Shown in pieces: positions 1-6,214 of a stretch of DNA of 13,741 bases. Position 1 is the first letter of the stretch; each line of letters starts with the position of its first letter. This DNA is from CAISIP01 sp031403955 (GTDB taxonomy: Bacteria > Pseudomonadota > Gammaproteobacteria > Burkholderiales > Burkholderiaceae_C). The DNA is taken from positions 1 through 13,741 of the forward strand of contig JANNGR010000230.1 of the NCBI GenBank assembly GCA_031403955.1, given 5' to 3'. The notes under the pieces were generated by a model that saw only the letters and a program-made list of their open reading frames with translations, was not told where the DNA came from and made no database searches. Both the position numbers and the translations under genes were made by a program.

Positions 1-396
1 AACCTGATCGCGCCGCAAGCCTTTGAGGTGCGCCACATCGCCGACTTGCGGCAGGAGATTTTTGGGCCGGTATTGCATATCGTGCGCTGGAGCGGTGACC
101 CGATGGCTGTCATCGAGCAGATCAACGCGCTGGGTTACGGCCTGACCATCGGCATCCAGACCCGCATCGACAGCCGGGCACAGGCGCTGGCACGAGCCGC
201 CCATGTGGGCAACGTTTACGTCAACCGCAACCAGATCGGCGCGGTGGTGGGCGTGCAGCCGTTTGGCGGCGAAGGATTGAGTGGAACCGGTCCCAAAGCC
301 GGTGGCCCGCACTACCTGGCGCGTTTTTGTGCCGAGCAGACCATAACCATCAACACCACGGCAGCCGGAGGCAATGCGGCGCTGCTGGCGGGCTGA
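1..396 (+). CDS. putA: PutA, C-terminal end (partial, 5' end outside window)
   Basis: This is the last ~131 residues of the bifunctional proline dehydrogenase / L-glutamate gamma-semialdehyde dehydrogenase, which oxidises proline to glutamate. The frame is open from base 1. The piece holds the late aldehyde-dehydrogenase signatures EIFGPVLH, then GNVYVNRNQIGA, QPFGGEGLSGTGPKAGGP and the C-terminal TAAGGNAALLAG typical of proteobacterial PutA. It stops with TGA 48 bases before the stop codon of a convergent ATPase remnant. The last ~267 bases are repeated at 8921-9188 with about 94% identity. The gene continues to the left of the window, so it cannot be judged whether the whole protein is functional. 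Identity is secure from the motifs; the match to PutA rather than a stand-alone dehydrogenase rests on the C-terminal tail. Confidence 0.92.
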   Translation, partial: NLIAPQAFEVRHIADLRQEIFGPVLHIVRWSGDPMAVIEQINALGYGLTIGIQTRIDSRAQALARAAHVGNVYVNRNQIGAVVGVQPFGGEGLSGTGPKAGGPHYLARFCAEQTITINTTAAGGNAALLAG

Positions 397-856
397 GCGC
401 GCACTAGATGGCGGACCTTCGGGCGTCTGGAGTCTTGCGCGGCCTCAATGCAGTTGCGATAAGGTAGCAGCCAATTCCCGCACTCCAATCGCTTCAACAT
501 CCTGGCTGATCGGGTACCGCTCAATGCCCGCGTGAACCACCAAACGCCGAGCGGGTTTCAAGTCTTCGCAGGCTTCATAAAACCCTCTGGCAGGCTTGGC
601 GACACGGCTGCGTTTGACCTCGATAGCCCAGCGTTCGCCGCCGGGCAATTCCAATAGCAGGTCTATCTCAGCCCCGCCGGAGGTGCGGTAATAACCCGGC
701 ACCACACGTGTTGGCGCGGCGTTAAGTCTGGCTGCTCAGCTCAAGTCCTGCCGCCAAGCGTGAGGCATTGCGCAACCCACCCTGGTTGTGTGCCAGCATG
801 GTCCAAAAACGGCGCAAGGTTTCCGCTGGAACACGCGAGCCGAACATCGGTACGTC
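126..856. repeat. Direct repeat, copy A (putA 3' end plus broken ATPase gene)
   Basis: This segment matches 8918-9866 in the same orientation. The offset is 8792 from the putA part to base 723, and 9010 from base 726 to 856, so copy A lacks 218 bases present in copy B. In the putA part I count 17 differences in 267 bases (about 94% identity). The right edge is sharp: both copies read TACGTC, then differ completely after 856 (copy A) and 9866 (copy B). On the left, putA in copy A simply continues upstream, so the left limit is set by where copy B stops matching. Confidence 0.93.
445..856 (-). pseudogene. DUF4143-type ATPase remnant, internally deleted
   Basis: This is a degraded copy of the intact ATPase gene at 9237-10403. 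Bases 445-723 encode its C-terminal ~92 residues almost unchanged, including the nuclease-like GAEIDLLLELPGGERW and EVKRS stretch. A 218-base deletion then removes the equivalent of residues ~223-296 and breaks the frame, since 218 is not a multiple of three. Bases 726-856 match residues ~179-222 in another frame. The gene is cut off upstream at 856/857, where NERD-domain sequence begins, so the whole N-terminal ATPase domain with its Walker motifs is missing. It has no plausible start and cannot make an ATPase. It is convergent with putA, the same arrangement as in copy B. Confidence 0.92.
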
Positions 857-1067
857 AGGCCCAGTGCTTCACCTCCAGAATCAACAACCCGCGCCGCGGA
901 CTGAAAACGACAAAGTCCGGCTGCCGGCCCTTGGGACCAATCGGCACGTCATGCCAGATCGTGTAGTCGTCCGACAGGCAGCGTTTGAGCTGATGCAGCA
1001 CGGCACGCTCGCCTGCGTTGGCACAGCGCCGGTCGATGTTGCTAAGACCCTGGGGATAAGTGGCCAC
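855..1067 (-). pseudogene. NERD-domain protein, N-terminal fragment
   Basis: The 70-residue fragment resembles the start of a NERD (nuclease-related) domain, often the N-terminus of a helicase or kinase-like protein. Its PD-(D/E)XK-type residues are visible: E20, D51 in RQPDFVVF, then E65 and K67 in LLILEVK. The reading frame ends in TGA at 857-855, a stop created exactly where the sequence switches to the ATPase remnant of copy A, so everything after LEVKHW has been lost. The likely start is GTG at 1067, because the only upstream frame is short and begins at the hsdM stop (1091-1089). The gap to hsdM is 21 bases, so the gene was probably the next member of the hsdM operon. The full family member would be several hundred residues. 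Family call is from motifs only. Confidence 0.75.
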
Positions 1068-1088
1068 GGCGAGAATCCGCGTGAACGC

Positions 1089-2612
1089 TCAGGCGCCAGG
1101 CGCCTCGGAAACGTCAACCCCAAGATCCCCCGCGATCAGCTTGAACTGCTCTAGCGCGGCCTGCAGGTCTTCAACGATTTCCTGGGCTATCACATCTGGC
1201 GGCGGCAGGTTGTCGCTGTCGGCTAGTGAATCATCCTTGAGCCAGAAAATGTCCAGGCTGGCTTTGTCGCGGGCGGTCAGCTCGTCGTAGTTGTACATGC
1301 GCCAGCGGCCTTCGGGGCCGGAATTGGACGCCACGTCCACCTGGGCACACCACGTCGGCTGGCGCCGGTTGCGGTTTTGCACGTTGTAAAGCTGCACAAA
1401 CTCGGCCAGGTCATCGCGGCTGAGCGGATTGGTCTTGAGCGTGAAGTGCTTGTTGGTGCGCAGGTCGTAGATCCAGAGCTTTTTGGTCCAAGCCGTTTCG
1501 CTGGCGGGTTTCTTGTCGAAGAACAGCACATTGGCTTTCACGCCCTGGGCGTAGAACAGGCCTGTGGGCAGGCGCAGCAGCGTGTGCACGTCGCACTCGT
1601 GCAGCAGTTTGCGGCGAATGGTCTCGCCCGCTCCGCCCTCGAACAGCACGTTGTCAGGCAGCACCACCGCCGCGCGGCCATGGATGGCAAGCAGCGTCTT
1701 GATATGCTGCACAAAGTTGAGCTGTTTGTTGGAAGTCGTGGCCCAGAAGTCGTCGCGCTCGATGCTGTCTTTCTCCGTGCTGGTGCGTCCGTTTTCGCCG
1801 ACGATGACAGTACTGCTCTTCTTGCCAAACGGCGGGTTGGCCAGCACCACCTCATAACGCTCGTTGGGGTCGGACGCGAGCGCGTCGCACACCACCACCG
1901 GCACCGACTTCTCGGAGCCAATGCCATGCAACAGCAGGTTCATGGCACAGACGCGCGCCGTGGCCTGCACCAGTTCGTAACCCGTGAAGGCCTTTTCCTT
2001 CAGATGGCGCAGTTGGTCGCGCGTGAGGTTTTTGTGGTTGGCCACCACGTGGTTGTGCGCGGTAAACAGGAAGCCACCGGTGCCACAGGCCGGGTCGCAA
2101 GTCTTCTCGCCGGGCTTGGGAGCAATGCAGTCCACCATGGCCTGGATCAACGCGCGCGGCGTGAAGTATTGGCCGGCACCGCTCTTGGTGTCTTGCGCGT
2201 TCTTCTCCAGCAGGCCCTCGTAGGCGTCGCCTTTGACGTCGGCACCCAGGATCGTCCAGGTCTCCAGGTCGATCAGGTCCACGATCACGCGGCGCAGCTT
2301 GGCCGGGTCCTGAAACTTGTTTTGCGCCTTGCCATAGATCAGGCCCAGCGTTCCCTTTTGCTGGCCGAGCGCCTCCAGCACGTGGCGGTAATGGTCGAAC
2401 AATTCATCGCCGTCCTTGGCCAGCAACGACGGCCACGAGTACGCGCCGGGAACGATGCTGGCCTGGTTGTACGGCGGCTGCGCGCGCTCGTCGGCCATCT
2501 TGAGGAACAGCAGGTAGGTAAGCTGCTCCACATAGTCGCCATAACTTATACCGTCATCGCGCAGCACGTTGCAGTAGTTCCAGAGTTTCTGGACCAGGGT
2601 GTTGGTGTTCAT
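1089..2612 (-). CDS. hsdM: Type I restriction-modification methyltransferase subunit
   Basis: The 507-residue protein is a full-length HsdM, which transfers a methyl group from S-adenosylmethionine to adenine N6 when bound to the specificity subunit HsdS. Residues 1-~135 form the N-terminal HsdM helical domain. GQYFTPR (147-153) precedes the catalytic domain, motif I is DPACGTGGF (173-181) and motif IV is NPPFG (259-263), both intact. The ATG start at 2612 overlaps the HEPN stop codon by ATGA, so translation is probably coupled. Downstream, where hsdS usually follows, there is only a truncated NERD gene. The only hsdS sequence in the window is a C-terminal remnant at 8394-8921, and no hsdR was seen. 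Unless supplied elsewhere in the genome, this HsdM lacks its DNA-recognition partner. Confidence 0.96.
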   Translation of the reverse strand: MNTNTLVQKLWNYCNVLRDDGISYGDYVEQLTYLLFLKMADERAQPPYNQASIVPGAYSWPSLLAKDGDELFDHYRHVLEALGQQKGTLGLIYGKAQNKFQDPAKLRRVIVDLIDLETWTILGADVKGDAYEGLLEKNAQDTKSGAGQYFTPRALIQAMVDCIAPKPGEKTCDPACGTGGFLFTAHNHVVANHKNLTRDQLRHLKEKAFTGYELVQATARVCAMNLLLHGIGSEKSVPVVVCDALASDPNERYEVVLANPPFGKKSSTVIVGENGRTSTEKDSIERDDFWATTSNKQLNFVQHIKTLLAIHGRAAVVLPDNVLFEGGAGETIRRKLLHECDVHTLLRLPTGLFYAQGVKANVLFFDKKPASETAWTKKLWIYDLRTNKHFTLKTNPLSRDDLAEFVQLYNVQNRNRRQPTWCAQVDVASNSGPEGRWRMYNYDELTARDKASLDIFWLKDDSLADSDNLPPPDVIAQEIVEDLQAALEQFKLIAGDLGVDVSEAPGA

Positions 2613-3037
2613 GTTGGTTCTATCGGCGGCAATGCATCCAGCTTGCCAGCCACTTTATGACCGGCGTTGATCAGGTCTTTTACGATGCGCTCATCCACCG
2701 TCAAATTGCCTTCGTACTCTCCCAAGTTGCGGATGTCGTGGCATTTGGACAGTACGCGCCACACCTCAGGGCCAAGGCCCAGCGTGTGCGGTAGCAGTTG
2801 GAACACGATGTAGCGATTGCCCGATCGGTAGCCGTGCCAGCGCAGCGCCGCCAGGCACAACACGTGAACCGCGTTGTAAGCCAGGTCAAACCGGCTTTCC
2901 ACGGCCAGCCCGGGCTGAGAAGCGTCTTTGAGCCGGATGAGGCCCGAGCGCTGCAGGCCCGCAAACTCCCTGGCGTCAGGCGGTTCGGCTCGAAGCGGTT
3001 TGCCGGGGCCAGCAAGGCTCTCAAATGCGGAGGTCAT
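2609..3037 (-). CDS. HEPN-domain protein, partner of the MNT protein
   Basis: A 142-residue, mainly helical protein that fits the HEPN superfamily, whose members are often RNase toxins paired with an MNT nucleotidyltransferase. Two helices around residues 48-70 (RFDLAYNAVHVLCLAALRWH) lead to a C-terminal HEPN motif, DIRNLGEYEG, with R103 and Y108. The canonical RNase motif is R-X4-6-H; here the position expected for His is Tyr, so RNase activity is doubtful. The ATG start overlaps the MNT gene by 17 bases and is preceded by a GGGGGCGA stretch; the stop overlaps hsdM by ATGA. The HEPN assignment rests on the motif and on the MNT neighbour. The specific family (possibly the SAV_6107-like group) is inference. 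Confidence 0.72.
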   Translation of the reverse strand: MTSAFESLAGPGKPLRAEPPDAREFAGLQRSGLIRLKDASQPGLAVESRFDLAYNAVHVLCLAALRWHGYRSGNRYIVFQLLPHTLGLGPEVWRVLSKCHDIRNLGEYEGNLTVDERIVKDLINAGHKVAGKLDALPPIEPT

Positions 3038-3677
3038 CTTCGCCCCCGATCAACCATAACTTGGGCTGGGCCAGCACACGTGTGATGAAAGCCTCACCCT
3101 GTTTGATGCGCTTGGACAGTTCCTTCACCGTCAAGATGGTGGGGTTGACCGTACGACCCAATTGCGCGCTGGCCGCCTCCAGCGCCGCAAAGGTGTCTGC
3201 ATAACTCACGCTGTCACTCACCAGCATCAAGTCAATGTCGCTGGCCGCAGTATCTTGCTTCTTGGCCACCGAGCCAAACACGAACGCTGCCTTGATCTGC
3301 CCCACCAGCGGCGCCAGCGCCCGACGCAACGGCTCGGCCAGGCCCACCGTCTTGCGCGCAATGCCGCACAGCTCGGCGTAGATGGGTGAATCGGGGTTTG
3401 CCTGGTAATGCTTCTGGTTGCCCACCGGTCGCAAGGTAACCAGACCACTCTGTGCCAAGCGCGCCAGCTCACGCTGGACCGCGCCCGAGCCCGCGCCTGC
3501 CAGGCCAATCAGCTCCGTTGCGTAGAAGCTGCGATCCGGCTGGCCAAACAACAGCCCCAGCACGCGCTGCTGTGTGCCGGAGAACAAAGCGGCAGCAAGG
3601 CTGTCGTTACGCGAGGCTACAGGGGCGCACACCGGTTTTATACCCATTTTGGGCATTTTAATACCCATAATGGGCAT
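3021..3677 (-). CDS. wHTH-MNT nucleotidyltransferase, antitoxin-like
   Basis: A 218-residue, two-domain protein. Residues ~35-95 form a winged helix-turn-helix (QQRVLGLLFGQPDRSFYATE, then a wing near VGNQKHYQ). Residues ~115-205 are a minimal nucleotidyltransferase domain with a perfect G-S-X10-D-X-D motif: G135, S136, D147, D149. In characterised MNT-HEPN pairs the MNT protein is the antitoxin and modifies the HEPN toxin with AMP. The fused DNA-binding domain suggests that this one also represses its own operon. The start is uncertain. ATG 3677 gives the longest protein, but the first 14 residues are encoded by a tandem 21-base palindromic repeat that looks like an operator. ATGs at 3668, 3656 and 3647 or GTG 3632 could serve instead, and none has a good Shine-Dalgarno sequence. 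First gene of MNT-HEPN-hsdM-NERD. Confidence 0.88.
   Translation of the reverse strand: MPIMGIKMPKMGIKPVCAPVASRNDSLAAALFSGTQQRVLGLLFGQPDRSFYATELIGLAGAGSGAVQRELARLAQSGLVTLRPVGNQKHYQANPDSPIYAELCGIARKTVGLAEPLRRALAPLVGQIKAAFVFGSVAKKQDTAASDIDLMLVSDSVSYADTFAALEAASAQLGRTVNPTILTVKELSKRIKQGEAFITRVLAQPKLWLIGGEDDLRI
3636..3677. promoter_or_regulatory. Tandem 21-bp palindromic repeats at the MNT gene start (likely operator)
   Basis: Two 21-base units lie end to end, 3636-3656 and 3657-3677, identical at 18 of 21 positions. Each holds an inverted repeat of the form ATACCCAT-n-ATGGGCAT. A 21-base period puts both palindromes on the same face of the helix. The minus strand also contains AT-rich -10-like words (TATTAA, TATAAA). 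This is what an autoregulatory operator for the wHTH of the MNT protein would look like. Read as protein, the units spell MPIMGIK and MPKMGIK. Operator function is inference. Confidence 0.65.
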
Positions 3678-3681
3678 CTAG

Positions 3682-4101
3682 TCAATCCCGAACTTTAGGG
3701 CGAAAGATGGCCTGCGCTAGTGGGGCCGGCGGATAGACCGTGACCCCTTGAAAAGTCTTGCCAAAACCCGGCCCGAAGTGCATGCGGTCGCCGGTGGACG
3801 AGGGCTTCGCACTTCAACGCAATCGCCGCCATCAAGATCGGGCGATCTTTCTCGGGCAACCAGGCGACGCTGGCATGCGCCACGACAGGGTATTGCACGG
3901 GGCTCACTTCGATTTGCGCGAGCAGTGCCTCCAGATAGTCCAAGGCATTGACCGGCGTCTTGGCGACCATGTTGCGGCGCGCCTCCGTGGCCACGTATTC
4001 GTCCGCCACCAGGGTGTGGCTCTCGAAATGCAGGTCTTGCAGCAATTGTCGAACGGCACCGGCGCAGAAAACAGGATGTTGGCGTCCAGAAAAATGCGCA
4101 T
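3682..4101 (-). pseudogene. PIN-domain (VapC-like) toxin, two frameshifts
   Basis: Three frames are needed to read one PIN protein. It starts at ATG 4101 with MRIFLDANILFSA, holding the first catalytic Asp. Near 4050 it shifts to a second frame, LLQDLHFESHTLVADEYVA through AAIALKCEALV. Near 3765 one extra C shifts it again to TGDRMHFGPGFGKTFQGV and the end at 3682. The first break looks like a short deletion just after the FSA motif; the second is a single-base insertion (GTCCACC for GTCACC). Length and motif order match a PIN RNase of ~140 residues. The start lies 16 bases after the AbrB stop, the normal antitoxin-toxin order. As written the toxin is inactive. Confidence 0.85.
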
Positions 4102-4117
4102 GGCCTTACCCCAAGCG

Positions 4118-4351
4118 TCAGCGTTTTCGCTTGGGCGGCGTGGCGACCAATTCGGCCTCGGCGTCGTCGAACTCCTGCACGCGCTCGGCCGTGTAAATCT
4201 CCAGCGGCAAGGTGATCGCCTGCCGCAACAACAGGCCCAGCGGCGTCGTCTCGGCAATCAACTGGTCGTCCGCCTTCAGACCCATCGCCTGGCGCAGTTT
4301 GGCCGGCAACGTGATCACGCCGCGCCTGTTTATGGTAAGAGTGGCCTGCAT
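4118..4351 (-). CDS. AbrB/SpoVT-type antitoxin
   Basis: A 77-residue protein with an AbrB/MazE-like swapped-hairpin DNA-binding domain at the N-terminus (residues ~3-45): TINRRGVITLPAKLRQAMGL is the diagnostic motif. The C-terminal tail (YTAERVQEFDDAEAELVATP) is the usual toxin-neutralising segment of such antitoxins. It precedes the PIN pseudogene by 16 bases, so the pair was a VapBC-like toxin-antitoxin module. Such antitoxins normally bind their own promoter, and an inverted repeat lies just upstream of the ATG. The reading frame is intact although its toxin is not. Its 5' end overlaps the 3' end of the 172-aa gene by 22 bases. Confidence 0.88.
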   Translation of the reverse strand: MQATLTINRRGVITLPAKLRQAMGLKADDQLIAETTPLGLLLRQAITLPLEIYTAERVQEFDDAEAELVATPPKRKR

Positions 4352-4848
4352 GAATGCAGTTTCGCTGAATTACTGCAATTCAACCAGTTTGTGCAATGAT
4401 CAGCGCTATAGCTGCAAATACCCACCAACAAAACGACACCCCTCGCCGCAAGGGCCTTTACACCAGGGGCACGCACGTTGAACGCGCTCTTGCCGGCAGC
4501 GACCCAGACTATGTCTCGCCGATAGGCCGCCAGCGGGTTGCCCCTGAGCCAACCCATCAACCAGGCAAGCTTCTTTCCGACTTCGCGAACATTGGCGTCG
4601 CTACGGGCGGGGTGAAACTCAATCCAGTGGGCCAGATGCTGGTTTCCCTCTGGGTGCCCCACCAGATAATCCCATCTTGCAGCGTTCGGCAAGGCCTCCG
4701 CAAGCGATTGGTCCACATTCGCACTGCCCAGCAGTTCCCGTGGTCGCGTGATCGACACATGCGCTCTGTCTGCCGGTCGCAGCGCTCCCAAACCGGTATG
4801 AAATGCGTCCGCTCCCAAGGCGTGTATGACGTCAGCCCTGAAACTCAT
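4330..4848 (-). CDS. Unknown protein, partner of the upstream ATPase; possible nuclease-like fold
   Basis: A 172-residue protein that I do not recognise as a named family. The start overlaps the ATPase stop by ATGA and follows a GAGGA Shine-Dalgarno sequence, so the two are translationally coupled and probably act together. The core, residues ~30-140, has WDYLVG (D60) followed by HWIEFHPA (E77, H79), then a helix with K92 and K93 and a strand, RDIVWVAAGK. The D-(16)-E-X-H spacing resembles a PD-(D/E)XK nuclease core with His in place of Lys; this is a suggestion, not an established assignment. After about residue 145 (CSYSADHCTN onwards) the translation runs through what looks like the promoter of the AbrB gene, so the native C-terminus may have been replaced by a recombination junction near 4400. 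Confidence 0.7.
   Translation of the reverse strand: MSFRADVIHALGADAFHTGLGALRPADRAHVSITRPRELLGSANVDQSLAEALPNAARWDYLVGHPEGNQHLAHWIEFHPARSDANVREVGKKLAWLMGWLRGNPLAAYRRDIVWVAAGKSAFNVRAPGVKALAARGVVLLVGICSYSADHCTNWLNCSNSAKLHSCRPLLP
4355..4377. promoter_or_regulatory. Inverted repeat upstream of the AbrB-type antitoxin gene
   Basis: TGCAGT (4355-4360) and ACTGCA (4372-4377) form a perfect 6-base inverted repeat with an 11-base spacer, ending 3 bases before the antitoxin ATG. The position suits an autoregulatory site of the AbrB-type protein, but the arms are short and could be chance. Confidence 0.35.
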
Positions 4849-6017
4849 GCAGGTTCCTCAAAAAGGTCGCCGGAAAGAAACTCGGCAGAATTGGCGACAG
4901 CCTTGGCTACCGTTTCATTGGCACGCGCGCTGAACTCAAGGAGTCCACCCCAACTTGCCTCCTGTGCCACCGGTGACATTGGGTCGAGTTGGGTCACATC
5001 GAGCACTGCGCTGGCTGGATCAAAGTAATAAACCTTGGAAGTTTTCTTGAGCGCCGCCTTGGCCATCGCCTTGAGCGAAGCACTCTTCGGCGCCCCGAAC
5101 AAGGCCATCAGGTCTTCCGGTTTGCCCCTGTTCTTTCGCAAAATCTCCAACGCCCAAACCAGTTCAAGAACCTGCGGCGAATGGGTTGACAAGATGACTT
5201 TGTAACCGCGCGTCAGCAATTCCAGAACAATCAACAACACCACCGCAATGGCACGCGGGTGCAAACCCATTTCAAGCTCCTCGATGATTACCCATTCAAT
5301 TTCGTTGCGCCTGGACACCTTTGCTGGCGGCATCAGCCAGTAGAGCCCGAGGAGCAGGGGCACAAACTCACGCTGGCCAGCCGACCAGACCATGAAGGGC
5401 AGGGTTTCGCTGCCGACGCCAAGCACCAGCCGTTTCTGCGACTGCACCTTATCGACGGAGAGTTTGAAATCAGCGAACACGCTGGCCTGCAACAACTTGC
5501 GGTAGTCGGCCTTCAGCCGGTTGGACCGCGGGAACAGCGGCCCACTGTCGTTGAACTCACGCTCCATCAACAAACGCAGTCCTTCACTGAATGCCCTCAC
5601 CGCATAAGGGTCCCCCGATTGGTAGTCGGTAAACGGGCGGGGCCAACCGTTGGCCAGTGCCATAACGCGTTGTGCGGGGATCAGAAATACAGACTCGGTC
5701 TTGTTGGCCTGCTGCCTTGCAATGCGCTTCTTGACATCCACCGCCTTGCCATCGACCGCGACTTCGCTATCGGCCCGCCAAATGGAATGCATGCCCTCGC
5801 CAAAGTACACATCCAGAAACGCCGGAAGTTGCCCATCGTAGTCCAGCCCGTAGGTATGCAACTGCTGCTGAATCAGGCCAGTGTCCTGGAGCAGTCTGAC
5901 CCACTGCAATGTGATGCTCTTGCCGCTGGCCTGCGGCCCCACCAGAACAGTCAGGTCACCGAAGCTCAGTTCGGCTTCCTTGATCTGGCCGATGTTTCGG
6001 AGCGTCAGCTTTTTCAT
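4845..6017 (-). CDS. ABC/AAA_21-type ATPase of a two-gene module
   Basis: A 390-residue soluble ATPase of the SMC/ABC-like group used by many defence systems and by OLD-type proteins. All nucleotide-binding motifs are intact: Walker A GPQASGKS (27-34), an ABC-signature-like SAGQREF (212-218), Walker B WVIIEELEMGLHP (242-254) with the catalytic Glu pair, and the H-loop STHSPQVLE (277-285). The N-terminal MKKLTLRNIGQIKEAELSFG is the usual first strand pair of these proteins. There is no Toprim domain, so it is not a complete OLD nuclease; the effector is probably the overlapping 172-aa gene. GGAAGG lies 7 bases before the ATG. The start also overlaps the stop of a small upstream ORF. Family is secure; biological role is inferred. 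Confidence 0.9.
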   Translation of the reverse strand: MKKLTLRNIGQIKEAELSFGDLTVLVGPQASGKSITLQWVRLLQDTGLIQQQLHTYGLDYDGQLPAFLDVYFGEGMHSIWRADSEVAVDGKAVDVKKRIARQQANKTESVFLIPAQRVMALANGWPRPFTDYQSGDPYAVRAFSEGLRLLMEREFNDSGPLFPRSNRLKADYRKLLQASVFADFKLSVDKVQSQKRLVLGVGSETLPFMVWSAGQREFVPLLLGLYWLMPPAKVSRRNEIEWVIIEELEMGLHPRAIAVVLLIVLELLTRGYKVILSTHSPQVLELVWALEILRKNRGKPEDLMALFGAPKSASLKAMAKAALKKTSKVYYFDPASAVLDVTQLDPMSPVAQEASWGGLLEFSARANETVAKAVANSAEFLSGDLFEEPA

Positions 6018-6214
6018 GGGTGAGCCTTCCTGTACATCATGACACCGACGGTATTTGGGGACGCCCGGGCCAGGGTCGCCTGGAGCGGTCGCCTATCGAT
6101 GAACTGCGGGCGGATGAAGACACTGAAGACACCCTCGCCCACGGGGTCACCATCGGCGACGACGATGTGGAGAAAGAAAGGCTCGACGCGGATTTCATCG
6201 ATTGCCTGCGGCAG
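6014..6214 (-). other. Uncertain small ORF ending at the ATPase start
   Basis: A reading frame of about 66 codons, from CTG 6214 to a TGA at 6016-6014 that overlaps the ATPase ATG. It encodes a mixed sequence containing EIRVEPFFLHIVVADGDPVG and FSVFIRPQF, with mostly G/C third positions like its neighbours. There is no ATG, GTG or TTG near the 5' end; the frame is open from about 6281, after a TGA. It overlaps the end of the AlbA_2-type remnant. It could be the 3' end of a gene truncated by recombination that once headed the ATPase operon, or chance. I do not recognise it. Confidence 0.35.

Noticed and set aside
397..444. Bidirectional terminator between putA and the ATPase remnant
   Set aside because: No convincing stem with a T-run in the 48 bases; the same gap in copy B shows none either.
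1377..2660. 427-codon open frame on the + strand across hsdM
   Set aside because: Exact antisense of hsdM, whose motifs are unmistakable; the translation is rich in His, Val, Arg and Gln as expected for a shadow of a high-GC gene.
5259..6023. 254-codon + strand frame
   Set aside because: Antisense of the ABC-type ATPase gene, which has complete Walker motifs on the other strand.
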